A stretch of 64,000 nucleotides of DNA. Origin: an uncultured Pelagibacteraceae bacterium. GTDB lineage: Bacteria; Pseudomonadota; Alphaproteobacteria; Pelagibacterales; Pelagibacteraceae. Below, in pieces: positions 36,282-45,052 of this stretch. Below the pieces are notes generated by a model, which was not told where the DNA came from, searched no databases, and saw nothing but the letters and a program-made list of their open reading frames with translations. Both the position numbers and the translations under genes were made by a program. The DNA lies in assembly GCA_902571425.1 (NCBI GenBank), contig CACGBZ010000005.1, forward strand, positions 39,086 to 103,085, read 5' to 3'. Position 1 is the stretch's first letter, and each line of letters opens with the position of its first letter.

Positions 36282-37429
36282 AAATCAGCTCTTATGGTAG
36301 AAATAGCTATTATAATTAAAAAAATTAAACATATTAGATTCATAGTTTTCCAGCTAGTTAAGCTAAGAAATATTCCAGCAGACAAACTCGCTGCTGCTTG
36401 TATGGTATAAACTATCAAATCATTATACCCTTGAGCTCTAAATTTTTCCTCTTCTCTGTAACACAACACAAGTAAGCTCGTTCCTGAAATAAATAAAAAA
36501 TTCCATCCTAGTCCCAGAAAAATAAGAGCAATCAAATAATTAATAAAGTTTTGTTCAAATAAACTAATAATAATTGTGACTAAAAACAGTAAAACTCCCG
36601 TATACATAATTTTACTATGACCAAACCTTTTAACTAAATTTCCAGTAACTAGTGAAGGTAAAAACATAGCTGCTATATGAAGCTGAATAACAAATCCAGT
36701 CTTGGACAAACTTATTTTCTCCATCAAATGCATACTTATAGGTGTGGCTGTCATTAAAAAAGTCATTACAGCATAGGCAAAAGCTGAAGCTACAAGTGCC
36801 TGCAGAAATCTTGGTTGTGACATAAGTTCGAAAAAACTTCTTCCAGTTTTATATTGATTGTTTGATGTCTTTTTAGATTCCTGAAAAAAAAATAAAAATA
36901 TTATTGATGAAATAGATAATGCTGCTAGAGCAAGATAAGAACCTGCATATATATGATTTGAAATAAATTCTTTAGAAATATTTGCAATATTTGGGCCAAT
37001 AAACGCTGAACCTATTCCTGCTAACAAAATGATGGAAATTGCTTTTGGTGCATAATCCTTATCTACAACCTCAACTGCTGCAAAACGATATTGATGACTG
37101 AAAGCTATTCCTCCACCAATTAAGAAGCATCCTAAATTATATAAGACAAAGCTTTCTATTATTACAGAGTACGCAGTTAAAACAGATGCTAGACTTGTTC
37201 CTATTGATGCATAAATAAATCCTAATTTCCGTCCAATTATACTCATTAGCTTTGCAGCAAAAAAAGCAAAAAATGCAATTCCAACAACTGACAAAGCCAT
37301 TGGGAGAGTTGCTAAAGATTTTATTGGACTAAATTTCGAACCAATTATACCACTTAAAAAAACAGTGACTGGGGCAGCTGTAAAAGCAAAAATCTGACTC
37401 AAAATGAGTAGCAAAAGATTTTTATTCAT
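36263..37429 (-). CDS. MFS transporter
   Basis: A 388-residue twelve-helix permease of the major facilitator superfamily. AAKLMSIIGRKLGFIYASIGTS near residue 60 is the loop 2-3 motif region and NLVKRFGHSKIMYTGVLLFLV is its repeat in the second half. An extended Lys/Ser loop separates the halves. Substrate unknown. The start overlaps the stop of a 23-codon ORF by one base (TAATG), which lies just after livM, so it may be the end of the proC-liv transcript. Its last codons are built into the terminator stem. Confidence 0.87.
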   Translation of the reverse strand: MNKNLLLLILSQIFAFTAAPVTVFLSGIIGSKFSPIKSLATLPMALSVVGIAFFAFFAAKLMSIIGRKLGFIYASIGTSLASVLTAYSVIIESFVLYNLGCFLIGGGIAFSHQYRFAAVEVVDKDYAPKAISIILLAGIGSAFIGPNIANISKEFISNHIYAGSYLALAALSISSIIFLFFFQESKKTSNNQYKTGRSFFELMSQPRFLQALVASAFAYAVMTFLMTATPISMHLMEKISLSKTGFVIQLHIAAMFLPSLVTGNLVKRFGHSKIMYTGVLLFLVTIIISLFEQNFINYLIALIFLGLGWNFLFISGTSLLVLCYREEEKFRAQGYNDLIVYTIQAAASLSAGIFLSLTSWKTMNLICLIFLIIIAISTIRADLKKKPQ

Positions 37430-37500
37430 TAAAAGAATAAATACTTGTCAGCCATATACAAAGCCCAAGCAGCAGCAGCACCTAATATAATATATTTCAT
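37429..37500 (-). CDS. Putative 23-residue single-helix membrane peptide
   Basis: The minus strand between livM and the MFS gene encodes MKYIILGAAAAWALYMADKY followed by Leu-Phe-Phe. This is a positively charged start, one hydrophobic helix and an aromatic end. The ATG at 37500 is 5 bases after the livM stop, and the stop overlaps the MFS start as TAATG, the same coupling used by verified genes here. These features argue for translation, but such a short frame can arise by chance. No Shine-Dalgarno is clear. Confidence 0.4.
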   Translation of the reverse strand: MKYIILGAAAAWALYMADKYLFF

Positions 37501-37505
37501 TATGT

Positions 37506-38876
37506 TTACTTTATTTCTATTTTTTCAGGAAGTATACCTTTAGGTCGGTACCTCATTATAAACAACAATCCTAATCCCATCAGTAAAAATCTGAAATAAG
37601 GCACACTTTCAATTAAGTGAGCTTTAAGTGCATTTGTTTCAGGAATTCCTGCAGTAAAAAAGTTTATTAAGAATAATGATATTGGTGCAGCTTCAATCCA
37701 TAAGAACCAGACAACAAATCCTCCTAAAATTGCTCCAAAGTTATTTCCACTTCCTCCAACAATTACCATTACCCAAATTAAGAACGTATATCTCATGGGT
37801 CTATAACTTCCTGGGGTAAATAGACCATCTTGTGTAACAAGCATTGCACCCGCAATTCCAACTATAGCTGAACCTAAAATAAAAATTAATAAATGTTGCT
37901 TAACAACATTTTTACCCATTGCATTTGCAGCTTCCTCATTATCTCTTATTGCTCTCATCATTCTTCCCCAAGGAGAATAAAGAGCTTTTTGAGTTAAAAT
38001 TAAAAGAATAATTACTACTACTAAGAATAATCCTGAATAACACAATTTTACAAATACTGATGAACCTTCAATAACAAGTTGGTTTAAAGCAGCCTGTCTA
38101 TCTGCTAAATTCTCGATTACACTTAATTTTCCTGAATTAAACTTTTCAACTAAGTTTATAAACCAATCAGTAGTTTGCAGATCTACTTCATAAGGTGCGG
38201 GTCTTTTTAATCCAATAACATTTTTGACTCCTCTTGTGAGCCAGTCTTCATGTTTAATAATTGCAATAACAATTTCAGAAATAAGAAGTGTTGCGATAGC
38301 TAAGTAATCCGCTCTAAGACCGAGTGCAACTTTTCCAACTATAAAAGCTAAACCACCAGCAAAAAGAGCACCTACTATCCAAGAAAATACAATTGGTAAT
38401 CCAAATCCACCTAGGAAACCAGTTTTAGCAGGATCAACTGCTTCAATAGCTTCTATACCTGGCTCTGCAGAAAATCTAATAAGCAAAATACCTGAAATTA
38501 TTATTGCAGCTATGGTGTATGTTCTGATTTTTGATTTTTCAAATCTTTTTAAAATAAACCTTATAACTAATACCATTACTACTATGAGCCATAAGGCCAT
38601 TAAAATATCAAAACCTCCTGCCCTCCAGGCTTCTTGAACAGGGTCAACAGATATCAGTACTGCAGCTAAACCGCCTAAAGCTGTATATCCCATAATTCCA
38701 AAATTAATTAAACCAGCGTACCCCCATTGAATATTGGCACCCATTGTCATTACTGCAGAAATCAAACAAAGGTTAAATATTGATAAAGCTATATTCCAAG
38801 ACTGAAATATCCCAACCATCAGAATTAGCACCATCATGATGCTATAAGCTGCAATTACATTTAAATTTTTTCTCAC
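37506..38876 (-). CDS. livM: Branched-chain-type ABC permease LivM, long form
   Basis: Second membrane subunit of a LivHMGF-type importer. At 456 residues it is about 100 longer than the LivM of the second system in this window (349). The extra residues include a hydrophobic region with about two added helices (near 90-135) and a hydrophilic insert near 230-280. The core has GYAGLINFGIMGYTALGG, LRADYLAIATLLISE and the ATPase-contacting loop SPWGRMMRAIRDNEEAANAMG. Its start overlaps the livH stop by 4 bases. Confidence 0.9.
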   Translation of the reverse strand: MRKNLNVIAAYSIMMVLILMVGIFQSWNIALSIFNLCLISAVMTMGANIQWGYAGLINFGIMGYTALGGLAAVLISVDPVQEAWRAGGFDILMALWLIVVMVLVIRFILKRFEKSKIRTYTIAAIIISGILLIRFSAEPGIEAIEAVDPAKTGFLGGFGLPIVFSWIVGALFAGGLAFIVGKVALGLRADYLAIATLLISEIVIAIIKHEDWLTRGVKNVIGLKRPAPYEVDLQTTDWFINLVEKFNSGKLSVIENLADRQAALNQLVIEGSSVFVKLCYSGLFLVVVIILLILTQKALYSPWGRMMRAIRDNEEAANAMGKNVVKQHLLIFILGSAIVGIAGAMLVTQDGLFTPGSYRPMRYTFLIWVMVIVGGSGNNFGAILGGFVVWFLWIEAAPISLFLINFFTAGIPETNALKAHLIESVPYFRFLLMGLGLLFIMRYRPKGILPEKIEIK

Positions 38877-39883
38877 AATACTTTTCCTTTAAATATTCCT
38901 GAAGGCCTATAAAGCAAAACAATCACCAAGATTGAAAATGAAACTGCAAATTTATAGTCTGTTGAAAGCAATTGAACTAAACCCTCTGGCTCCATACTTG
39001 CTGGTAAGACATACATAAAGAATTTCTTGTAGGCGTATGTTAATAAAATTTCAGAAAAGGCAATTACATATCCTCCTAGAAAGGCTCCAAATGGATTTCC
39101 AATTCCTCCAACTATTGCAGCTGCAAAAATAGGAAGCATATTATTAAAATAAGTAAATGGTTTAAAACTTTTATCTAAACCATACAAAGCACCGCCTATT
39201 GTAGCTAAAATTCCAGCAATAACCCAAGTAACTAAAACTATTTTTTTTGGATCAATACCTGATAGCAAAGCAAGATCTTCATTATCAGAATAAGCTTTCA
39301 TACTTTTTCCAGTTTTTGTTCTATTTAAAAACCAGAATAATAAAGAGACTAAAACTATTGTTACAAAAATAGTTATTACTTGGGTTGATTTTAATGCAAG
39401 ACCTTCATTTAAACCCGTCATCTCTTTGAATTCTCGAGCCTTAATAATAAATTTTTCTCCATCAAAAAATCTTCTATCAGCAGGTCCAATTATTATTCTC
39501 ACTACCGCTTGAGTTACAAACATTACACCTATACTTACCATTGCAAATTGAACTGGGGGGCTTTTCTGGTGTCTATAATATTTGAAGACAAATTTGTCTA
39601 TTAGAAGCATGTAAAGAATCATAAAAATAATTCCAAATGGAATAGCTAAAAGAGCGGTAGGTAAAACACCTAAAGAGACTCCTAAAGATTGGAAATACCA
39701 TGTAAATAAAATCGTAGCCATGGTTCCAAATGACATCATGTCACCAGTTGCAAAATTAGCAAATCTTAAAATTCCATATATGAGTGTAACAAAGATTGCA
39801 CCCAGTGCTAATTGAGAGCCATAAGTTAATGCGGGAATAAAAATATAATTTAATAAAAGAATTATTGCATTTACAAAATCCAT
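38873..39883 (-). CDS. livH: Branched-chain-type ABC permease LivH
   Basis: A 336-residue membrane subunit with about eight helices. Typical parts are LALGAIFVTLIYGILRFANFATGDMMSFG at the N-terminus, the EAA-like loop TKTGKSMKAYSDNEDLALLSGID and the C-terminal AAAIVGGIGNPFGAFLGGYVI. It starts 1 base after the livF stop and overlaps livM, consistent with one transcript in the order proC-like, G, F, H, M. Confidence 0.9.
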   Translation of the reverse strand: MDFVNAIILLLNYIFIPALTYGSQLALGAIFVTLIYGILRFANFATGDMMSFGTMATILFTWYFQSLGVSLGVLPTALLAIPFGIIFMILYMLLIDKFVFKYYRHQKSPPVQFAMVSIGVMFVTQAVVRIIIGPADRRFFDGEKFIIKAREFKEMTGLNEGLALKSTQVITIFVTIVLVSLLFWFLNRTKTGKSMKAYSDNEDLALLSGIDPKKIVLVTWVIAGILATIGGALYGLDKSFKPFTYFNNMLPIFAAAIVGGIGNPFGAFLGGYVIAFSEILLTYAYKKFFMYVLPASMEPEGLVQLLSTDYKFAVSFSILVIVLLYRPSGIFKGKVL

Positions 39884-39884
39884 A

Positions 39885-40592
39885 TTACCCTCCCAAAAAA
39901 GAGCTTCTTACTCTTGGATCGTCTAATAATTCTTTTCCAGTTCCTGAATAACGATTTTCTCCAGTAACTAGTACATAACCTCTATCAGAAATACTTAAGG
40001 CTTGTTTTGCATTTTGTTCTACCATTAAGATAGCTACATTTGTTCTTTTTACTTTTACGATATGATCAAATAATTCATCCATAACGATTGGCGATACCCC
40101 TGCTGTTGGCTCGTCTAACATTAAAACAGTGGGTTTAATCATTAAAGCTCGACCTAGAGCTACTTGTTGTCTTTGACCTCCAGAAAGTTCACCAACCAAC
40201 TGATTTCTTTTCTCTCTTAAAATTGGAAATAATTCATAAATTTCTTCAATTATATTTTTGATTTCATCCTCAACAAGAAATGCACCCATTTCTAAATTTT
40301 CTTCAACAGTCATCCCTGCAAAAACATTTTTAGTCTGTGGCACAAAAGAAATACCTTGCTTAACTCGATCTTGAGGAGATAATTTTGAAATATCCTTACC
40401 ATCAATCTTTACTGATCCAGATTTTAAATTGAGCAAGCCCAACATTGCTTTCATAGCAGTTGATTTACCAGCTCCATTAGGACCTAAAATAGAAACTATT
40501 TCACCCTTATTTACATTCACTGAACACGAACTAATAATGTCAGGACCATTTCCATAACCACCTGTCATTTCTATTCCTTCAAAATATGCCAT
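39885..40592 (-). CDS. livF: Branched-chain-type ABC transporter ATPase LivF
   Basis: A 235-residue cytoplasmic ATPase. Walker A is GPNGAGKST (about 37-45), followed by the Q-loop PQTKNVFAGMTVEENL, signature LSGGQRQQVALGRAL, Walker B LMLDEPTAG and the switch His replaced by the LivF-type EQNAKQAL. Its start shares one base with the livG stop. It energises import by the adjacent LivH/LivM pair. Confidence 0.93.
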   Translation of the reverse strand: MAYFEGIEMTGGYGNGPDIISSCSVNVNKGEIVSILGPNGAGKSTAMKAMLGLLNLKSGSVKIDGKDISKLSPQDRVKQGISFVPQTKNVFAGMTVEENLEMGAFLVEDEIKNIIEEIYELFPILREKRNQLVGELSGGQRQQVALGRALMIKPTVLMLDEPTAGVSPIVMDELFDHIVKVKRTNVAILMVEQNAKQALSISDRGYVLVTGENRYSGTGKELLDDPRVRSSFLGG

Positions 40593-41380
40593 TAATTTGT
40601 ATCCTTTAATTTTGATCCTCTTCCAAGATAGCTTTCGATAACTTTCTCATCTTTTTTTGCTTCCTCAACGCTTCCCTCAAATAAAACTGATCCTTCAGCC
40701 ATTACAATCACTGGATCACATAACCTTCCAATAAAATCCATATCATGCTCGATCATGCAAAAAGTATAACCTTTTTCTTTATTGAGCTTTTCTATTGCTG
40801 TTCCAAGATCTTTTAACAAAGTTCTATTAACTCCAGCCCCTACTTCATCTAATAATACTAATTTTGCATCGACCATCATCGTTCTTCCAAGTTCTAATAG
40901 CTTCTTTTGTCCACCTGAAAGATTTCCAGCAAGCTCATTTGATAAATGTCCTAAATTTAAAAATTCAACAACTTCCTTTGCTTTCTCTTTAACCACAGCT
41001 TCTTCTTGAGCAACCAAACCTGGTTTAAATAATGCTGTCATTATTTTTTCTCCCGATTGATTTCCTGGAACCATCATTAAATTTTCTAAAACAGATAAAT
41101 TTGAAAACTCATGTGCAATTTGAAATGTCCTTAGCAATCCTTTAGAAAATAATTCATATGATGGGACATCTGTAATGTTTTCGTCATCAAAAAATACATT
41201 TCCTCCTGATGATTTTAAGTTTCCAGCAATTAAATTAAATAAAGTTGTTTTTCCAGATCCATTAGGTCCGATGATACCCGTGATAGTTCCTTTTTTAACT
41301 TTTATTGAACAATCTGAAACAGCTGCTAATCCACCAAAATATTTACTTAAATTATTTATCTCTAGTATATTTTCAGACAT
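40592..41380 (-). CDS. livG: Branched-chain-type ABC transporter ATPase LivG
   Basis: A 262-residue ATPase with Walker A GPNGSGKTT, the LivG-type RTFQIAHEFSNLSVLENL, signature LSGGQKKLLELGRT, Walker B VLLDEVGAG (Val where Pro is usual) and switch region MIEHDMDFIGRLCD. It begins 5 bases after the ProC-like gene and is the first transporter gene of the operon. Confidence 0.93.
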   Translation of the reverse strand: MSENILEINNLSKYFGGLAAVSDCSIKVKKGTITGIIGPNGSGKTTLFNLIAGNLKSSGGNVFFDDENITDVPSYELFSKGLLRTFQIAHEFSNLSVLENLMMVPGNQSGEKIMTALFKPGLVAQEEAVVKEKAKEVVEFLNLGHLSNELAGNLSGGQKKLLELGRTMMVDAKLVLLDEVGAGVNRTLLKDLGTAIEKLNKEKGYTFCMIEHDMDFIGRLCDPVIVMAEGSVLFEGSVEEAKKDEKVIESYLGRGSKLKDTN

Positions 41381-41385
41381 TTGAT

Positions 41386-42153
41386 TTATTTGTTTAGTCT
41401 TTTGTGAATACTATTTAATGTTCTTTCTAGAGATTTATAAAAACCTGCTTTAGTTAATTCTTTAACACCTTGCTCATTCAATCCTTTAGGTGTTTGAGAT
41501 TCTTTAACTAAATTTTTTAAATTTTCTTTTGAATTTACAACTGCATCTTGAGATAAAGCCAAAAATAAAGATGTTATGTATTTTTGAGCATTGTTTCTTT
41601 TTACCCCTCTTTTTACCAACCAATCAGTCATTACTCTCAACATTTCATAGAAAGGAGCCATCATTCCTGAAGTAGACCAAAAATTAATAGATGATTTTTC
41701 ATTTTTAATTTCTACAGTTGTTCCTAAATTATTAAAAAATGCTTTTACTTTTGGATTAGGGGGACAAATAGGTACTGGACCTTTTTTAAATGAAATTGGA
41801 GGTAAAGGTGTTGCTCTTACAATTTTTGCTTTTACTTTAATTGCTCTCTTTAATTGAGATAAAGTAATTGTCGAAATAAAACTAACAACAGTTTGTTTGG
41901 ATTTAAATTTTAAATCTTTAATAATTTTTTCACCAACAGTGGGTGTAACAGATAAAAATACCCAATTAGATTGATCTACAATTTGCTGATTATTCTTAGC
42001 AATAACTATTTTTTTATACTTTCTTTTAAGCTCTTGAGCTATTTTTTTATTTCTTGGAGAAATAATTATTTTCTTAAATGAAATTTTTGATTTACATATT
42101 CCAGTAATCACTGAGGCTGCAATTTTTCCAGTTCCAATAAAACCTAAATTCAT
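41386..42153 (-). CDS. Pyrroline-5-carboxylate reductase family protein
   Basis: A 255-residue NAD(P)H-dependent reductase of the ProC family. The nucleotide-binding N-terminus is MNLGFIGTGKIAASVITGIC, and VFLSVTPTVGEKII and IVRATPLPP are family blocks. The typical C-terminal ProC signature (G-x-T-x-x-x-L) is not clear, and the later half diverges, so a substrate other than pyrroline-5-carboxylate is possible. It is first in the transcript with livGFHM (5-base gap), which hints that it acts on the imported compound. A terminator for the upstream barrel gene lies just before it. Confidence 0.75.
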   Translation of the reverse strand: MNLGFIGTGKIAASVITGICKSKISFKKIIISPRNKKIAQELKRKYKKIVIAKNNQQIVDQSNWVFLSVTPTVGEKIIKDLKFKSKQTVVSFISTITLSQLKRAIKVKAKIVRATPLPPISFKKGPVPICPPNPKVKAFFNNLGTTVEIKNEKSSINFWSTSGMMAPFYEMLRVMTDWLVKRGVKRNNAQKYITSLFLALSQDAVVNSKENLKNLVKESQTPKGLNEQGVKELTKAGFYKSLERTLNSIHKRLNK

Positions 42154-42174
42154 ACTGATATTATAACAGCGTGT

Positions 42175-42206
42175 AAAAAAAAAGCCCCCATATTAATGGG
42201 GGCTTT
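42175..42206 (-). terminator. Terminator downstream of the outer-membrane barrel gene
   Basis: AAAGCCCCCAT and ATGGGGGCTTT form an 11-bp stem with a 4-base loop. On the minus strand it is followed by nine T bases. It lies 24 bases after the barrel gene stop and just before the ProC-like gene, separating the two transcripts. Confidence 0.9.
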
Positions 42207-42229
42207 AAAATTTCAATTATAAAACTTAA

Positions 42230-42880
42230 TTAAAATGATTTAACTAATGAAAGAGTACCTCTTGCACCTATGATGTCTTTCACTATAATTTCATTTTTAT
42301 TTGTCTGATTGTTAGTTGTTTGAACGTCACTAAAGTCAGTACCAGTAACTTCTAATCTTACAGATACACCACCAGCCAATTCATGATTGTAACCTAAACC
42401 TACAGTTAAACCGCTAGTAGAATCATTTCCGTATGAAGCACCTGATCCACCGTTCTCGTTTGAAGTAACGTCAGCGTGAGAATATCCAACTTTCAAGTAC
42501 GCACCACCTAATGGAACATTAAGTTTAGCATAAACTGTTGTCAAATCATTAAACTCAGCTGAAACTGTTCTTTGGTTTCCTTGATCTTCATTTGATGTGT
42601 TTTCTGGCGTTTCAAAATCTTGAGGAACATAATCAACACCTATAGACACAACATCATTTAATGCTGCTTCTATGAATATCGAAGCATATTCAGCAACAAA
42701 TGCACCATGTTCATCAACAGTAGTATCTACAGCTGTACCAGCTTCATTAAAGTTCTTCTCAGTACCAGTAGCTGCATATACAGCCATATTTCCTGATATA
42801 CCAATTGAAGGACTAATACTCATGGCGCTTGAAACTGTAAGCATCCATATTGAGCTTATTGCAATAATTAATTTCTTCAT
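42230..42880 (-). CDS. Small outer-membrane beta-barrel protein
   Basis: A 216-residue protein with a signal peptide (KKLIIAISSIWMLTVSSAMS), then alternating hydrophobic/polar strands and Asn/Thr/Ser-rich loops, ending in Phe (LSLVKSF), the usual signal for outer-membrane insertion. GGAYLKVGYSHADV and SGLTVGLGYNHELAGG are clear barrel strands. About eight strands fit the length, as in OmpW/OmpX-type or small porin proteins, but I cannot assign a family. AAGG precedes the ATG, about 200 AT-rich bases lie upstream, and a strong terminator follows. This is the pattern of a well expressed single gene. Confidence 0.75.
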   Translation of the reverse strand: MKKLIIAISSIWMLTVSSAMSISPSIGISGNMAVYAATGTEKNFNEAGTAVDTTVDEHGAFVAEYASIFIEAALNDVVSIGVDYVPQDFETPENTSNEDQGNQRTVSAEFNDLTTVYAKLNVPLGGAYLKVGYSHADVTSNENGGSGASYGNDSTSGLTVGLGYNHELAGGVSVRLEVTGTDFSDVQTTNNQTNKNEIIVKDIIGARGTLSLVKSF

Positions 42881-43083
42881 TTTAATACCTTATCTTCGTT
42901 ATAAATTTAAGTTAACTTAGAAACAGTTATATCTAATTAAGATTAAAATTGTTAAAAAAATAATTTTTACAATAATTAATGTTTAATTGTTGCAAAATTA
43001 TCACAAAAAAAGCCATATTTTAAGAGGTTTTTTTCACTTCTCTCATAAATTGTATCTAAAACCTATTTTTATTTTAATTTAAT

Positions 43084-43995
43084 TTATATCTCAAAAAATT
43101 TACCCCTGATTCTTAAAAGTTCTCTACTTAGATCTCTGTTCTCTTTAAAGGCTTTTCTTCCATGAAGCCAAAAATAATTATTTGCAATAATAGAACAACC
43201 TACTGGCAGATTTGTTATAATTTTATTTTTACTTTTCTCTAAAGCATCCGATAACCTTTGTAAAAAGTTAGCTTGTTCCATATTTTTTGGTTCTGGAAAT
43301 TGATCAATGTATGAAATTTGTGGTCTACCTTTATCATCTAAAGAAAACACTGGATGCTTTACTTTGTAATCTACATTTTTACTTTTAGGAGATCCCCAAA
43401 TAAAATCTTGTTTACCAACTGGATCATTTGATAAGTCATCACAGTGCTCCCAATCATCTAAATGCAGCATGGCTGTTTCTCCACCTTCAACATTCTTCTC
43501 TTCTAATTTAGTCATTACCAACCAATCGGTTAACTCTTTTACATAAGTACCGTCAGTATGAAGATCCATATTTCTGTATGCTTTTCTTAAGTAAGAGTCG
43601 CTTGTATCCTCATGTTTTACATGAAACCTTGCATAATATTTTCCTGCCATAGAATCGTGATTGGGAATACCAATTAAGTATGCAACAGCTGTAGATAATT
43701 TAACTAAAAATTTGTCATTAATTTTTGAGGAAATATTACTTGGGCCGATAATAAAACAGCCTGTTGATCTATCTCTTATAATTGAATTCATTAACTTACT
43801 TAATTTATTTTCTGTTAAATCATCTAAACTTTTAGCAAGAGTAAATCTTGTAAATGGTTTTAATTCTAATGCTGTTAAATCAAATTTATTAAATGGGAAA
43901 ATTAGTTTTTCGATTATATTATCATTTAATCTAATATTTAAAATTCTTTTTGATTTTTCGTGCTCTTGCACATCTATACCTGATATTTTTTCCAT
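43084..43995 (-). CDS. glaH: Glutarate 2-hydroxylase (CsiD/GlaH family)
   Basis: A 2-oxoglutarate/Fe(II) enzyme that in E. coli hydroxylates glutarate to L-2-hydroxyglutarate during lysine breakdown. The 303 residues match E. coli GlaH throughout, from memory: AVAYLIGIPNHDSMAGKYYARF, SDSYLRKAYRNMDLHTDGTY, LHLDDWEH, ISYIDQFPEPK and FWLHGRKAF. Iron ligands are His146, Asp148 and His278, and Arg295 is placed for 2-oxoglutarate. The usual partner LhgO is not in this window. It lies 39 bases after azlD at the end of a Liv-AzlCD series on the same strand. Confidence 0.88.
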   Translation of the reverse strand: MEKISGIDVQEHEKSKRILNIRLNDNIIEKLIFPFNKFDLTALELKPFTRFTLAKSLDDLTENKLSKLMNSIIRDRSTGCFIIGPSNISSKINDKFLVKLSTAVAYLIGIPNHDSMAGKYYARFHVKHEDTSDSYLRKAYRNMDLHTDGTYVKELTDWLVMTKLEEKNVEGGETAMLHLDDWEHCDDLSNDPVGKQDFIWGSPKSKNVDYKVKHPVFSLDDKGRPQISYIDQFPEPKNMEQANFLQRLSDALEKSKNKIITNLPVGCSIIANNYFWLHGRKAFKENRDLSRELLRIRGKFFEI

Positions 43996-44034
43996 AAGAA
44001 ATAATAACTTAATTAGTTAATTAATCAATTTTAT

Positions 44035-44358
44035 TTAAAAGTAGCTTGCCATTAGAGCCATACAGACTGCAGAAAAAATTGTCGGATATACATAGTTTCT
44101 TTTTGAAACAAAAAATACTCCTAGAGATAATATTACAACAATAAGTCTGATTAGATATCCTGCTTCATTTAGAACTCCTACAGGAAAAATAATTGTTCTT
44201 GCTATCAAAGCAGCTAAAGTTGCATAGGCTAAACAATTAAACCATTTAAAAATTTTTGAAGATTCTTTTATTCCTTGAGAACTTACAGCTCCAAGAAATC
44301 TTGATAAAAAGGTTGCAAGTGAAGTAACCAAAATTGCATAAACTACACTAACTGACAT
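44035..44358 (-). CDS. azlD: AzlD-family small membrane subunit
   Basis: A 107-residue protein with four hydrophobic helices. The N-terminal ILVTSLATFLSRFLGAV with the membrane Arg and CLAYATLAALIAR-like segment match AzlD, the small partner of AzlC in branched-chain amino acid export. It overlaps azlC by 11 bases. The substrate here is unknown. Confidence 0.82.
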   Translation of the reverse strand: MSVSVVYAILVTSLATFLSRFLGAVSSQGIKESSKIFKWFNCLAYATLAALIARTIIFPVGVLNEAGYLIRLIVVILSLGVFFVSKRNYVYPTIFSAVCMALMASYF

Positions 44359-45052
44359 TTATTTCTCCAATAAGATAAGCTGCTGTTCCACCTACTACAC
44401 CACCTAATAAAATCGACCACTCTGGTGAAAAAAAATAAAAAATTGGTCCTAATATAGCCCCAAACAAAACTGAAAGTGTAATTTGGATTGTTTTAGAGGC
44501 TCCAACCATCATACATAAAAAATAAATAGGATTTAAAATTGCTAAACCCATCATTATTTCTTTATTAAGAAATTCTGAAAAATAAAAACCAACAAAGGTA
44601 CCTAAAACAGCAACACTCCAAGTGGCACTTCCTATTCCTATCCAATAATCAATTCTTTGTTCTTTAGGGATTGATTTATAATTACTTTTCATAATCAACC
44701 AAGCGGATACAGCTATAAAATGACATGAAAAGTAATATTTCCATTTTGGTTGATTTTTATGCATCATTAATGGGAATAAAGAAACAGCCATTGGATATAA
44801 ACGAGCATTAACAAACCAAACTGCTAAAAAAATATTTAATAGTGATGCCCCAACTAATAAAGACTCTGCCATAACTAAAGATCCTGGCAAAGCATAAGTC
44901 AACATTGTTGAAAAAATACTTTCCTGAATATTAAATCCTAAATTTTTAAGAAGCGCACCAATAGCAATAAAACAGCAGCCTAAAGCGATTGCAGGACTGT
45001 CATGTGCTAAAATTGATTTATACCCTTTAAAGAAAATTTTTTTATTAATCAT
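44348..45052 (-). CDS. azlC: AzlC-family amino acid exporter subunit
   Basis: A 234-residue membrane protein with the AzlC pattern: SPAIALGCCFIAIGALLKN, the glycine-rich ALPGSLVMAESLLVGAS, and WFVNARLYPMAVSLFPLM with the conserved N-x-R. With AzlD it exports branched-chain amino acids in Bacillus and E. coli (YgaZH). It shares one base with livF and so follows a Liv importer directly, an import-plus-export arrangement that may allow exchange or relief of overload. Function by family only. Confidence 0.87.
   Translation of the reverse strand: MINKKIFFKGYKSILAHDSPAIALGCCFIAIGALLKNLGFNIQESIFSTMLTYALPGSLVMAESLLVGASLLNIFLAVWFVNARLYPMAVSLFPLMMHKNQPKWKYYFSCHFIAVSAWLIMKSNYKSIPKEQRIDYWIGIGSATWSVAVLGTFVGFYFSEFLNKEIMMGLAILNPIYFLCMMVGASKTIQITLSVLFGAILGPIFYFFSPEWSILLGGVVGGTAAYLIGEINVS

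Noticed and set aside
42881..43083. Terminator or riboswitch in the 203-base gap before the barrel gene
   Set aside because: Only weak, short pairings (such as GAGAG with CTCTT) without a clean stem plus T-run. The gap appears to be AT-rich promoter and leader DNA.
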